Source of the DNA: Planctomycetaceae bacterium
GTDB lineage: Bacteria; Planctomycetota; Planctomycetia; Planctomycetales; Planctomycetaceae
Direction: 5' to 3'
Assembly (NCBI GenBank): GCA_028284485.1
Contig: JANQRQ010000358.1
Coordinates: 1-52,332, forward strand
DNA length: 52,332 nucleotides
The stretch's first letter is position 1. Every line of letters begins with the position of its first letter. Below the pieces are notes generated by a model. That model was not told where the DNA came from. It made no database searches and worked only from the letters and a program-made list of their open reading frames with translations. Positions 34,727-43,722 of this stretch are shown in pieces. The position numbers were made by a program, and so were the translations under genes.

Positions 34727-37318
34727 ATGCGAAACGATTGGCGACGAATCTACGCCGGTCTGGCATTGCCCGTGGTCCTCATGACGGCATCGGCATGTAT
34801 CACGCCAACATCGGGCGTGGCTGACGATGTTCTTGTCGAAATCCGCGAAGGCATACCCGAGAAACGCTCGTGGGAGTTCGAGCGGCCATCCGTTGCTGAT
34901 ACCTATCATGCCCCCGCATTTGGTCTGTTCGGGCTGCCCGACAAATACAGTGCGCACGGCGTGATCGCCGATCGCAAAGCCCCTTACCACGTCATCGCCC
35001 GTTCGACAGTTAAGGTTGAGCCCGGCGAATACCGATTGCTGCTGCGGTCCCACAACGCCGCACGGCTTTGGATCGACGGCGAGCTACTCGCTGAGACGGA
35101 CTTTCTGGTCGCCAACGCTTCGAGTCATGAGGAATTACCCGAGATCGAACGCGTTGCGGAATCGGGGATGCCACCGCTACCGGTCGGCCATCAGGAAGTG
35201 TTCGTGAACTTCGAATTCGCAGAGGCATCCCACGAAATTGTTGTCGAAACGGTTGTCGGCGGAAAAAATCTTCGGCCCGGATTTCGCGAACTCGTCGTCG
35301 CCATCGGCCGCGAGGGTGAACCGTTGCAACTCTTGGCGTCTGACCCAGTCGTCCTGTTCACACAAAAACACTGGTTGGATTACACGCAGGCAGCATCGGA
35401 GCGAATCGTCGCCACAAACGAGCGGGCGCGTCGCGAAGCGGTCGACCGACAAAGGGATTACTGGAATACGCGTCACGAGTTGGCCCGGCAAGCGATTGCC
35501 AAACAGCCGGCGATCGAAATACCGACCGCCGCAAGGCGTTCGATGGTCAACAATGGCATCGACGAATTCATCGGCACCCGGCTCGCAGAACGCGGGATCT
35601 CCCCCGCCCCGCTCAGCGACGACTATTCCTTTGTGCGACGGGTCTACCTCGACACCGTGGGCGTGGTTCCGACCCCCGAGGAAATTCGCGAGTTTCTTGC
35701 TGACGATGCCGATCGAACAACGGCTCGTTCAAGGCTGATCACGAAGTTGCTTCGCGACCAACGGTGGGCCGACAATTGGGTCGGCTACTGGCAGGATGTT
35801 CTCGCGGAAAACCCGGCGTTGCTCAAGCCGAAGTTGAACAACACGGGTCCATTCCGCTGGTGGATTCACGAATCGTTCGTCGACAACAAACCGATGGATC
35901 AATTCGCCACCGAATTGGTGCTGATGGAAGGAAGCGTTTATTTCGGCGGCCCCGCCGGATTCTCTATGGCCACCGAGAACGACGTGCCGATGGCGGCCAA
36001 GGCGCACGTGATTGCCAAGGCGTTTCTCGGAGTGGAGCTGAAATGTGCCCGCTGCCACGATGCGCCCTACCATCCATTTCGGCAGGAGCAATTGTTCAGC
36101 CTGGGAGCCATGCTGGCGAAAGAACCGCTGGAAGTTCCCAAAAGCAGCACGGTCGATCTTGCGGGCCGCACCCGAATACCAGCCGTGGATATCACTCTCG
36201 AAGCCGGCAGTTCTGTCGATCCATCGTGGCCGTTCCATGAATTGGCACCTGTTGCGGTTTCAACTGACATATTAAGGGATCCGGAGAACCCGCGAGAGCG
36301 ATTAGCGGCGATTTTGACGTCTCCGAATAACTCCCGATTCGCCGAAGTACTAGTCAATCGTTTGTGGAAGCGCTACCTCGGTTTTGGGATAGTCGAACCG
36401 GTCGATGATTGGTCCGCAGCGGAGCCATCGCATCCACAGTTGTTGAAGTATCTCGCGAATGAATTGATCAACCATAACTACGATTGGAAACATGTTGCGA
36501 GTTTGATTTTTCATTCCAACACGTATCAACGGGCCGTTGTTCCGGGTCAGTCAGGCTATCAAGAGCCGCAAAACCGACTGTTTGCTTCGCCGGCGAGGCG
36601 TCGCCTGCGAGCCGAACAGGTTGTCGATTCGCTGTTCGCGGTTGCAGGCAAAGAATTCCGCACCGAGGAGTTGTGCCTCGACCCCGAAGGACGGCGTCCC
36701 GTCACACAATTTGTCAACCTGGGGACACCGACTCGTGCCTGGCAGTTCACGTCGCTGTCGAACGATCGCGATCGGCCTTCGCTATCGCTGCCCTTTGCTC
36801 AGAATATTGTCGATGTGTTGATTGCCTTGGGATGGCGCGAGTCGCGGCAGGAACCGACGACCGTCCGCGAAGAAACACCGACAATTCTGCAGCCGATGGT
36901 GCTGGCCCATGGTGTTGTCGGCCGCCGGATTTCGACCTTGTCCGACGACAGTGCCTTGACCGAGATCAGTCTCAAAGACCAATCCCTGTCAGAGCTTCTG
37001 GAAGAAGTCTTCTTGCGGATACTTTCCCGCCCGCCAACTGCGGAAGAATCGGCGTTATTCGCGTCGCTGCTTTCGGGCGACTATGAATCGCGGCGAATTC
37101 CTGGCGCGAAGAAAACGTTGCCCGAGCCTTTGGAAGTCACCGGCATTTCGTGGGCCAACCATTTCGATCCCGATTCGGTGCGTCTCAAAATCGAATTGGC
37201 CGACGTAGCACGCGCTGGCGATCCTCCGACAGCCCGACTGAAAACCGATTGGCGGGAGCGCATGGAAGATATGGTTTGGTCTTTACTACAGTCACCGGAG
37301 TTTATGTTCATTCCATAA
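34727..37318 (+). CDS. DUF1549/DUF1553 protein with PA14-like N-terminus
   Basis: An 863-aa exported protein. Start chosen at ATG 34727 after AAAAGGA; a hydrophobic signal (IYAGLALPVVLMTASACI) follows. Residues ~50-190 look like a PA14-type beta domain (YRLLLRSHNAARLWIDGELL), replacing the PSCyt1 haem domain found in its counterpart at 13220-15619. DUF1549 starts near residue 265 (IDEFIGTRLAERGISPAP, RRVYLDTVGVVPTPEE), a CARCH haem-like motif lies at about residue 439 before DAPYHPF, and DUF1553 carries NRLWKRYLGFGIVEPVDDW. It precedes a DUF1501 gene by 61 bp, the same gene pairing as at 11755-15619 in the opposite strand. Confidence 0.9.
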   Translation: MRNDWRRIYAGLALPVVLMTASACITPTSGVADDVLVEIREGIPEKRSWEFERPSVADTYHAPAFGLFGLPDKYSAHGVIADRKAPYHVIARSTVKVEPGEYRLLLRSHNAARLWIDGELLAETDFLVANASSHEELPEIERVAESGMPPLPVGHQEVFVNFEFAEASHEIVVETVVGGKNLRPGFRELVVAIGREGEPLQLLASDPVVLFTQKHWLDYTQAASERIVATNERARREAVDRQRDYWNTRHELARQAIAKQPAIEIPTAARRSMVNNGIDEFIGTRLAERGISPAPLSDDYSFVRRVYLDTVGVVPTPEEIREFLADDADRTTARSRLITKLLRDQRWADNWVGYWQDVLAENPALLKPKLNNTGPFRWWIHESFVDNKPMDQFATELVLMEGSVYFGGPAGFSMATENDVPMAAKAHVIAKAFLGVELKCARCHDAPYHPFRQEQLFSLGAMLAKEPLEVPKSSTVDLAGRTRIPAVDITLEAGSSVDPSWPFHELAPVAVSTDILRDPENPRERLAAILTSPNNSRFAEVLVNRLWKRYLGFGIVEPVDDWSAAEPSHPQLLKYLANELINHNYDWKHVASLIFHSNTYQRAVVPGQSGYQEPQNRLFASPARRRLRAEQVVDSLFAVAGKEFRTEELCLDPEGRRPVTQFVNLGTPTRAWQFTSLSNDRDRPSLSLPFAQNIVDVLIALGWRESRQEPTTVREETPTILQPMVLAHGVVGRRISTLSDDSALTEISLKDQSLSELLEEVFLRILSRPPTAEESALFASLLSGDYESRRIPGAKKTLPEPLEVTGISWANHFDPDSVRLKIELADVARAGDPPTARLKTDWRERMEDMVWSLLQSPEFMFIP

Positions 37319-37379
37319 GAATGCGGCTCGCTTCGTTTCCAGAATCCGTGCAATAGTACTCTTAGGAGAAACCGTTTCG

Positions 37380-38690
37380 ATGTCATTCTCGAAACAGAAT
37401 CGCCGTCGATTTCTGGCTAGTTCGGGTGCCGGACTCGCTGCCGGTTCATTGATACCATTGGCATCTGCGGATGAGACTGCCACCGCAGCCGAGAAGAATC
37501 CGCTGCCGCCCGGCAAGGCAGAAGCCTGTATCTTTCTTTGGCTTGGCGGTGGTGCTTGTCACGTCGATACCTGGGACCAAAAGCAAAAAGGGGACGGGAA
37601 GAAGATTGCCGGCTCGTATTACGATCCGATCCCAACGGCGATTCCCGGCGAGTTTGTTTGCGAGCATCTCAAGCGGACGGCACCGTTGCTCGATCGGGCA
37701 GCCCTCGTGCGGACCGTCCACCACGAATTGCAGGATCATCAGGCCGCGACCAACCGGATGCATACCGGGCGGCCGACCAGCGGAACAATTCAGTATCCGT
37801 CAATCGGATCGGTCGTTTCGCACGAACGCGGTTCGCGCAATCCCGATCTTCCCGCTTACATGGTCATGGGATACCCCAATGCCACACGCAATCCCGGATT
37901 TTTGGGATCGAAGTATGGCTACGTCTATCTCACCGATACCGAAGCAGGCCCCCACGGCTTGCAGCGGCCTCCCGAAGTTTCGACGAGCCGCCAAAGTCGA
38001 CGTGAAAGTTTGTTGGCAACCGTTCGGTCCCAATACCTCGAGCGTCATCGCGGCGATCAGGTTGTGGAAGATTACGGTGCCGTCAGCGAACAAGGGTTTC
38101 GGCTTGCCGGCCCCGAGTTTATGAACTTGTTTCGTCTGCAAGATGAGTCGGCCGACCTGCGGGAAGCGTACGGCGGCGAATTCGGCCAGCGCTGTTTACT
38201 TTCCCGGCGACTCGTTCAATCCGGGGTACGCTTCATCGAGGCGTCGTTCAATCTGAACTTTATCAACGGCACAGGTTGGGATACGCACAAGGAGGGACAA
38301 CTGCGACAGCACGAATTGATTCAAGGATTGGATCAAGCATTGTCGACGCTGCTGCTCGACCTGGAACGGCACAAATTGCTCGACACCACGCTCGTTGTGG
38401 TGGCCACGGAATTCGGTCGCCCGCCGGAATTCGATAATGCGGGTGGTAGAGGACATCAGCCAGAAGCCTTCAGCGTGTTTCTCGGGGGCGGCGGGTTGAC
38501 GACCGGGCAAGTGATCGGAGTTACCGACGAGTTGGGCAAGACGATTGTCGAGCGGCCTGTCTCGGTTCCCGACTTGCATGCCACGATTTACTGGGCGCTT
38601 GGGATCGACCCCGCCAAGGAATTGCATGACGGCGATCGCCCAGTGCCGATCACCGATTTGGGACAACCAATCCGCGAGCTGTTTGTTTAG
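37380..38690 (+). CDS. DUF1501 domain-containing exported protein
   Basis: A 436-aa DUF1501 protein. The N-terminus SKQNRRRFLASSGAGLAAGS is a twin-arginine signal. Family blocks are EACIFLWLGGGACHVDTWD, LVRTVHHELQDHQAATNRMH, NGTGWDTHKEG, VVVATEFGRPPEFDNAG, then GRGHQPEAFSVFLGGGG (partly read) and VSVPDLHATIYWALGID. Alkaline-phosphatase-like fold, activity unproven. Pairs with the DUF1549/1553 gene just upstream; the product is probably exported folded through Tat and works with that partner. AGGAGAA ribosome-binding site 8 bp before ATG. Confidence 0.93.
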   Translation: MSFSKQNRRRFLASSGAGLAAGSLIPLASADETATAAEKNPLPPGKAEACIFLWLGGGACHVDTWDQKQKGDGKKIAGSYYDPIPTAIPGEFVCEHLKRTAPLLDRAALVRTVHHELQDHQAATNRMHTGRPTSGTIQYPSIGSVVSHERGSRNPDLPAYMVMGYPNATRNPGFLGSKYGYVYLTDTEAGPHGLQRPPEVSTSRQSRRESLLATVRSQYLERHRGDQVVEDYGAVSEQGFRLAGPEFMNLFRLQDESADLREAYGGEFGQRCLLSRRLVQSGVRFIEASFNLNFINGTGWDTHKEGQLRQHELIQGLDQALSTLLLDLERHKLLDTTLVVVATEFGRPPEFDNAGGRGHQPEAFSVFLGGGGLTTGQVIGVTDELGKTIVERPVSVPDLHATIYWALGIDPAKELHDGDRPVPITDLGQPIRELFV

Positions 38691-38714
38691 AACCGGTCCC
38701 CAAACCCGGTTGTG

Positions 38715-38739
38715 CTTGTTCTTGAACCTTCAAGACAAG
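38715..38739. terminator. Hairpin between convergent genes, possible bidirectional terminator
   Basis: CTTG-T-TCTTGAA / CC / TTCAAGA-CAAG, an 11-bp stem with a single bulged T. It lies between the convergent DUF1501 and TrmH-type genes (stop codons at 38690 and 38799). No T-run follows on either strand. Confidence 0.4.
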
Positions 38740-38798
38740 TGTCAGTACGACGCATCAAAGGGTTATGGGACCATTTCTTGTGGGAACGCGACGACTTG

Positions 38799-39551
38799 TC
38801 ATGACTTCGTCGGCGCAACAAGCGCGGCCATCATCACTCCGGCGGCAACAGACGCGTTAAGGGAACCGACGTTCCCCTGCGGGGGAATGCGGCAAACGTC
38901 GTCGCAGTTTTCGGCAGTCAGCCGTCGCAGGCCTTTTTCTTCACTGCCGATTGCCAACAACCAGGGGCGGTCTCGGGGGACTTCCCAGATCGACTTTTCC
39001 GCATGTTCCGAAGAGCCGAGCACCCACAGACCTTGTTCCTTGGCCAGTTTGAGGGCGCGCGAAAGGTTCGTCGCAATGGCAAACGGCACATGCTCGATGC
39101 CTCCCGAGGAGACATCGCAGACAGTCGCCGTCAACGGGGCCGATCGGTCGCGCGTGACCACAATGCCTTCGACACCAAAAAACGCGGCTGTCCGAAAGAT
39201 AGCGCCCACATTATGCGGGTCCTGCAAATGATCCAACGCCAGCCACAATCCCCGTCCGGAATTTCGGTTTTCGGCGTCAGCGAATAAATCTTCCAGCGGA
39301 ACGCCGCTATGTTCCTTGACCAAGGCTGCGCCCGCCCCAATCCGTTCGGTGCCGCCCGATTTCTGGCGTCGTTTTCCGGGTTGCCTTGCATGACTCTTGC
39401 GAACGGGAATGCGCCGATCGTGTGCCGTCTCGGCGACCGCTTTCCAGGCACCTTCCGGATGCTGCGCATGCAGCCGGACCTCCAGAACATCGTGCGGTCG
39501 GACTTGCAGCGCCGCGAGAATCGTATGCGGGTTTCGAAGCTCAATCGCCAC
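38799..39551 (-). CDS. TrmH/SpoU family RNA 2'-O-methyltransferase (RlmB-like), second of two
   Basis: A 250-aa SPOUT-class methyltransferase using SAM to methylate a ribose 2'-OH in RNA. GTG start at 39551. The N-terminal part is a small substrate-binding domain (IELRNPHTILAALQ). The catalytic knot has motif 1 LDHLQDPHNVGAIFRTAAFF with Asn and Arg, motif 2 LLAIGSEEKGL, and motif 3 PPQGNVGSLNASVAAGVM with the conserved Asn. The most likely target is a 23S rRNA guanosine or a tRNA. Its start overlaps the end of the upstream paralogue by 11 bp, so the two are translationally coupled. Confidence 0.88.
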   Translation of the reverse strand: MAIELRNPHTILAALQVRPHDVLEVRLHAQHPEGAWKAVAETAHDRRIPVRKSHARQPGKRRQKSGGTERIGAGAALVKEHSGVPLEDLFADAENRNSGRGLWLALDHLQDPHNVGAIFRTAAFFGVEGIVVTRDRSAPLTATVCDVSSGGIEHVPFAIATNLSRALKLAKEQGLWVLGSSEHAEKSIWEVPRDRPWLLAIGSEEKGLRRLTAENCDDVCRIPPQGNVGSLNASVAAGVMMAALVAPTKS

Positions 39552-40359
39552 GCAAGCCCCCTGGTGCTTGTCGCTGCTGCTCGATTTGCCGACGTGTTTC
39601 GTACATCAAAATCCCGGCAGCGACTGCAGCGTTTAACGACGAGATGCTTCCGTGTTCGGCGATCGACACGCGGTCGGAACAAACCCCCGCTAAAGAAGTG
39701 TCAATACCTGCTCCTTCGTTACCAATAACAATAGCAACACCTTGAGCGGTGTTTAAGGCTGCCAGTTCGTCGTTTCCCTCGACCGAAGCTGCATATGTCG
39801 CAATTCCCAGGTCGTTCAGATTCGAAACCAGCTGTACCAAATCAGTCGCCTGCGCGATCGACACATAATTGACTGCACCAGCCGATGTTCGTGCGACAAG
39901 ACTATTCACCTCGCATTGATTCTCGCAGCCGACGAAAACGGCATCGACACCGAAAACATCCGCCGAGCGAATAATGGCGCCGAAATTGTACGGGTCTTGA
40001 ACGGCATCAAGCACGATATAAAACGGGCTACTTTTTTTCTGCGAGAGAATTTCGTCCGGCGAGAGATAGGGGTAAGGCGACATCTTGGCAGCGTATCCCT
40101 GGTGGTCGCGTCTGCCCTGACATCGTCGAGTCAGCTCATTCGTCGATTGCGTCGAAAGTGGGATTTGTCGCAGGCGAGCCGCGTCGGAAAGCGCATCGAT
40201 CTCGGTTTGAGAAAGCTGATCGGACACAATCAATTCGAGGATGCGCCAGCGATTGGCGTGCATCGTCTCGTGGACGACGTTTTTTCCCCAAATCCAACAC
40301 TTCTGATGATTGCCGAGGAGGTCCTTACGACCCTTGCGCTTCTGCGAACGCCCAACCAT
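39541..40359 (-). CDS. TrmH/SpoU family RNA 2'-O-methyltransferase, first of two
   Basis: A 272-aa paralogue of the next gene. Residues ~20-90 form an L30e-like RNA-binding part (WIWGKNVVHETMHANRWRIL, IVSDQLSQTEIDALS). The catalytic knot has motif 1 LDAVQDPYNFGAIIRSADVF, motif 2 VAIVIGNEGAGID, and motif 3 AEHGSISSLNAAVAAGIL. Where most members have Asn in motif 3 (e.g. xxGNVxSLN), this one has SIS before SLN, so partner choice or target may differ. Probably an rRNA or tRNA ribose methyltransferase. First cistron of the overlapping pair. Confidence 0.88.
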   Translation of the reverse strand: MVGRSQKRKGRKDLLGNHQKCWIWGKNVVHETMHANRWRILELIVSDQLSQTEIDALSDAARLRQIPLSTQSTNELTRRCQGRRDHQGYAAKMSPYPYLSPDEILSQKKSSPFYIVLDAVQDPYNFGAIIRSADVFGVDAVFVGCENQCEVNSLVARTSAGAVNYVSIAQATDLVQLVSNLNDLGIATYAASVEGNDELAALNTAQGVAIVIGNEGAGIDTSLAGVCSDRVSIAEHGSISSLNAAVAAGILMYETRRQIEQQRQAPGGLRGD

Positions 40360-40393
40360 TGCCAGCCTTCACTCGTGACCTACGCGACATACG

Positions 40394-40615
40394 TTACTTG
40401 TGAAGGATGAGTTTACCGCTGCGAGTTCTCCGAAGTCGATACAGCGCTCCCTCATGCGAGATGAGAATCTCTTGTTCTCCCTGAAGGATTTGTTCCGAAT
40501 CGATCGTCGCCGGCTCTTTCGCCGATTCGGGGGTCGGCGAGTTCTTTTGCCCAGCTTGGTCCGAAATCTCGTCTGCGGTCACCGCAGTTTCCTCGACGGT
40601 TTGGCTGTTGTGCAT
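40394..40615 (-). CDS. hemP: Hemin uptake protein HemP family
   Basis: A 73-aa protein from ATG 40615 (MHNSQTVEETAVTADE); a TTG five codons upstream is possible. The N-terminal half is acidic and disordered-looking. The C-terminal block IDSEQILQGEQEILISHEGA plus LYRLRRTRSGKLILHK is the HemP/HmuP signature (hydrophobic-x-H-x-G-x-x-Y-x-LR-x-T-x-x-GKLIL-K). In proteobacteria HemP activates haem-uptake genes under iron control. Here no TonB receptor, haem ABC transporter or Fur box is nearby, so its role is open. It lies 34 bp upstream of the TrmH pair and reads in the same direction. Confidence 0.82.
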   Translation of the reverse strand: MHNSQTVEETAVTADEISDQAGQKNSPTPESAKEPATIDSEQILQGEQEILISHEGALYRLRRTRSGKLILHK

Positions 40616-40963
40616 TGATCGTTCGAGCAATGCGTTTTTGTATGGGGAAGCATTGCCAAAGGGATATTTTATTGATATTGAGACTCAGTGTCAATCGTAG
40701 TAGGGCGACCGCCAGGTGGCATTCAGGTGTCACCCCCTTTGGTCGATTCTTGCCAGCGGTCGGGCTCGAATGCCTGGCCTCGGCAGCGGCGCGACTAGTC
40801 TGCTGTGCTGGCAGCGGTCCGGCCTGCGAACGGGTGTGATGGGCAAGGTGGACACGGTCGCAGCAGAGCGGCAAGAGTGCGTTGGTTTTGGTGAGGCGCA
40901 AAAAAAGCTCACCTGCGAAAAATTCCCGCAGGTGAGCGTCGTCAGTTCATGTCAATCAGTGCA
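40616..40963. other. Intergenic region between hemP and the wall-protein gene
   Basis: Carries the terminator at 40900-40937; nothing else recognised in the 348 bp. Confidence 0.5.
40900..40937 (-). terminator. Rho-independent terminator of the YTV wall-protein gene
   Basis: Read on the minus strand: a perfect 11-bp stem GCTCACCTGCG/CGCAGGTGAGC, a 9-nt loop, then seven T. It starts 26 bp after the stop codon of the wall-protein gene. This is the clearest terminator in the window. Confidence 0.92.
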
Positions 40964-42451
40964 TTAGTTGCAGCAGCTGTTGCAACAGCTATTGCATCCA
41001 CAGCCCGACTGGCAGACTGGAACTTGTTCCGTAACGGTTTGTTCCACCATTTTGCAAACCTGAACTTCGATTTGCTTTTCGACGGTGTGCGGAACAGAAA
41101 CCATGTAGGTCTCAGTGACTTCCTCGGGAACACATTCGTAGGTCGTGACTTCGTATTCACGCGTCATCGTCTTGGGAACACAAACGGTGTAGTTCACCGT
41201 GCGAGTGTGTTGCTCCTCAACCATGTCGCAGACCTTGCGTGTGCCGGTGCGTGTTTCGTTTCTCGTCAGGCAAACTTCATACTCATAGGCTTGCTCTTCG
41301 GAGACGTATTCACACACTTTGACAGTTCGTGTCCGCTGTTCAGGTCGGCAAAGAGTCACTTGGTACTCGTATGGGACCTCTTCGTTGACATACTCGCATA
41401 CCTGAACAGTACGTGTCCGTTCTTCCTGACGGCACAGTGATACTTCATACTCGTACGGAACTTCTTCGTTCACGTACTCGCAAACCTGGACAGTTCGCGA
41501 GCGTTGTTCCGGTTTGCAAACCGTCACTTCGTACTCGTATTGTTCTTCGGAACATTGTCGTTCGTAGGCCGTGTACTCCACTTCCTTTTGAACAATGTTG
41601 GGGACCCAGACTTGCCGTGTGCAGGCGGCTGGGGCGCAACTGTTGCATCCACCGCAGGCATTGCAACCAGTATTGCAGGAATTGCCGCAAGGATTACATG
41701 CCGGTTCAACAGCCTGCGTCTCCCAATGGCCTTGGTCTTCGCAGACGGTATACGTCTTGGTCACAGGAACACAGTTCCAAACAGTTCTGGTTCCGGTGCG
41801 AGTTTCGGTGTGAGGTACATTGACCGTATAGGTTTGTTCGACGTCACGCATGACCGGCTTGCAAACCGTACGCGTCGCGGTGCGTGTTTCCGTATAGGGC
41901 ACGTTCACCATGTAGGTTTGTTCGACGTCACGCATGACCGGCTTGCAGACCGTGCGGGTCGCCTGTCGCGTTTCCGTGTAGGGCACGTTTACCGTGTAGG
42001 TTTGCTCGACGTCACGCATGACCGGCTTGCAAACCGTGCGGGTCGCCTGTCGCGTTTCGCGGTAGGGGACGCAAACCGTGTACGTGAATTCGACGTCGCG
42101 CCAAACCGGCTTGCAGACAGTGTAATTCTCTTCACGGGAGCGGGTCTCGTTCTCGTGCACCGTATACTCGCAAGTGCGGGTTTCGGTGTGTGGGACCTGC
42201 TTGTACACGGTCACAGTGCGCTCGCGTTCTTCCTGCGTGTATTCGGTACACTGAATCGTGCGAGTTTCGGTAACCGTTTGCGGCACCATGACGGTCCTTT
42301 CCACCGTCTTGTAGCATTGCTGCGGCGCAGGTGCACATGCCGGCTGACATGATACGGGACAACAATCGCCGCTGCTGTAGGTGTGATCGCCCGCAGCGGC
42401 GATACCACCGGAAAGCAGGATGGCGAGCGACGTACAGATTTTCCAGTGCAT
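40964..42451 (-). CDS. Cysteine-rich YTV-repeat cell-wall/surface protein
   Basis: A 495-aa exported protein with signal peptide (ICTSLAILLSGGIAAAGDH). Two sets of 28-residue repeats fill it. Set 1 (~residues 115-215) has units like TVCKPVMRDVEQTYTVNVPY with TRQATR; set 2 (~310-400) has units like VQVCEYVNEEVPYEYEV with RTRT. A cysteine/glycine-rich centre (CNPCGNSCNTGCNACGGCN) and a C-terminal CGCNSCCNSCCN end it. It resembles the YTV-type cysteine-rich proteins described from planctomycete walls; disulfide cross-linking would suit a wall role (inference). Own terminator at 40900-40937 and no operon partner, so probably a highly expressed single gene. Confidence 0.85.
   Translation of the reverse strand: MHWKICTSLAILLSGGIAAAGDHTYSSGDCCPVSCQPACAPAPQQCYKTVERTVMVPQTVTETRTIQCTEYTQEERERTVTVYKQVPHTETRTCEYTVHENETRSREENYTVCKPVWRDVEFTYTVCVPYRETRQATRTVCKPVMRDVEQTYTVNVPYTETRQATRTVCKPVMRDVEQTYMVNVPYTETRTATRTVCKPVMRDVEQTYTVNVPHTETRTGTRTVWNCVPVTKTYTVCEDQGHWETQAVEPACNPCGNSCNTGCNACGGCNSCAPAACTRQVWVPNIVQKEVEYTAYERQCSEEQYEYEVTVCKPEQRSRTVQVCEYVNEEVPYEYEVSLCRQEERTRTVQVCEYVNEEVPYEYQVTLCRPEQRTRTVKVCEYVSEEQAYEYEVCLTRNETRTGTRKVCDMVEEQHTRTVNYTVCVPKTMTREYEVTTYECVPEEVTETYMVSVPHTVEKQIEVQVCKMVEQTVTEQVPVCQSGCGCNSCCNSCCN
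41279..41530 (-). repeat. 84-bp tandem repeats, set 2 of the wall-protein gene
   Basis: Three units; a shared ACAGTTCGTGTCCG-type segment recurs near 41321, 41405 and 41489, exactly 84 bp apart. Units are diverged at third codon positions but the protein pattern holds. Confidence 0.85.
41831..42110 (-). repeat. 84-bp tandem repeats, set 1 of the wall-protein gene
   Basis: The segment GGTTTGTTCGACGTCACGCA starts at 41831 and 41915, and with one change at 41999, exactly 84 bp apart; a weaker fourth unit follows near 42083. DNA identity is high between the first three, suggesting recent duplication or gene conversion. Confidence 0.9.
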
Positions 42452-43049
42452 AAAACGGCTCCCCCCCCTTGAAAGGTGAAAACGAATAATCCGGCTCGTA
42501 CTCGTGGACCGATTACCGAGTCGATTGCTTGAAGTGCAATTTGTGAAGGATTAACGACTAACCAGTATAGGCAGTTTATTTAGAATAAACGGTATGCCGG
42601 CCGATTCAAGATCATTTCGATGGCGACTTTGAAAATTGGTATCGTTTTGGCATTTTTTGTTGCAAAACCTTGATGCCATTCGCGAATTCTTTCCACGAGT
42701 GTGCTTCCCGTGGATGGCTCTCGCTCGTTATGAGGCTCTGGCCTTTCCCCCAAACCGCTCAAAGAATCCCCATGTTTCAGTTTGCAGTCGATCGATTTCC
42801 GTCCAACTCGCTTCGCCGACTCGCGGCATTCTTCGGCCCGTCCAGTGGCCAGTACGAGAAGTGGAATGACACCCAGCAGGACGCTTTTACTGTGCTGCAT
42901 GAAGTGTTGATGCGTTGGTTTATGAATCGAAAACGGGCGTCTCGATCGGGAAGGCAACGAGCGAATCCTACGAAGATTCCACCGACGAGACGACCAACTC
43001 GAAACTTGATGTGACTTCGCGAAGTCTGTACAACTGAATGCGTCTTTCG
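42452..43049. other. Intergenic region upstream of the wall-protein gene
   Basis: 598 bp with the promoter of the minus-strand wall gene on its left and the tRNA on its right. A run of eight C (42461-42468 region) lies just before the wall-gene start. A reverse frame at 42580-42957 has a hydrophobic LLGVIPLLVLATG piece but no other support, so no gene is called. Confidence 0.45.
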
Positions 43050-43123
43050 GGGCGTATAGCTCAGTTGATTAGAGCGCACGGTTCACATCCGTGAGGTCAC
43101 AGGTTTGAGTCCTGTTACGCCCA
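43050..43123 (+). tRNA. tRNA-Val (anticodon CAC)
   Basis: A 74-nt cloverleaf. Acceptor GGGCGTA/TACGCCC with discriminator A; D-arm GCTC...GAGC; anticodon stem CACGG/CCGTG with loop TTCACAT, so the anticodon is CAC and reads GUG (valine); T-stem ACAGG/CCTGT with loop TTTGAGT (position 54 is T, 55 is T, 56 is G in DNA terms; a slight departure from the usual TTCGA). CCA is not encoded. Confidence 0.93.
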
Positions 43124-43722
43124 CTTTTGCTCCCGCAGACCGCGGCGCGTGGTGTTTTCGAGCACGAAATACGAATGCTCTCGTCGCCGAATCGCTGCGG
43201 ACCTAACCCGACGCCCCATTCGGGCGAACGATTTCCCGACGCTGATTGTGCGGCCGGAATTCAACCGGCGACATATCGCTTTTGCATTGGCAGGTGGTCA
43301 ATTGCGAGACTTCGAAGGGGCCTGACCTGGGTGTTCTGCCCTCGTTCTGACCATCGATTGACGATCGCCTTGCCGTGCTGGTTCGCCTGGAGATGGAAAC
43401 TCTCGGGTTGATCGACAGCATCGCACAATGGGTGCTCCTCCGTTTGCCGTTAGGAGAACCGTGGCCGAAGGCAACCGCAGATCGAACTCCCTCGTGTGGT
43501 TTGGGGACTTGGCGAATCTGCAAACTTCTATTTCGCAGCCCTGGTAAAATAACGAGGCTATTGACAAAATGATGGGCTGTAGGGATAGCCCGAATGCTTG
43601 TTCGTCGCGTGAAGTTGCTCTTTCCGATGCCCGCGCAGTACGGCGATGGCAAGGTCAATTGCGTGTGACCGCGAGGCCGGACGTTTTCACGTTTTATGAA
43701 AATGCTATAAGGATTCTTGTTT
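43124..43722. other. 599-bp stretch between tRNA-Val and infA
   Basis: No supported gene. A hairpin GGGCT-GTAGGGAT-AGCCC lies at about 43573-43591, preceded by a TTGACA at 43561. No tmRNA, RNase P or SRP RNA hallmark was seen. Confidence 0.45.

Noticed and set aside
41504..42352. Long frame antisense to the wall-protein gene
   Set aside because: An artefact of the repeats in the wall-protein gene; no start signal or family.
42580..42957. 125-codon minus-strand frame with a hydrophobic piece
   Set aside because: Only one signal-like stretch; the rest has no family features and it occupies a promoter region.
43561..43589. TTGACA-based promoter for infA
   Set aside because: No acceptable -10 box at the right distance and it lies 130 bp from the start codon.
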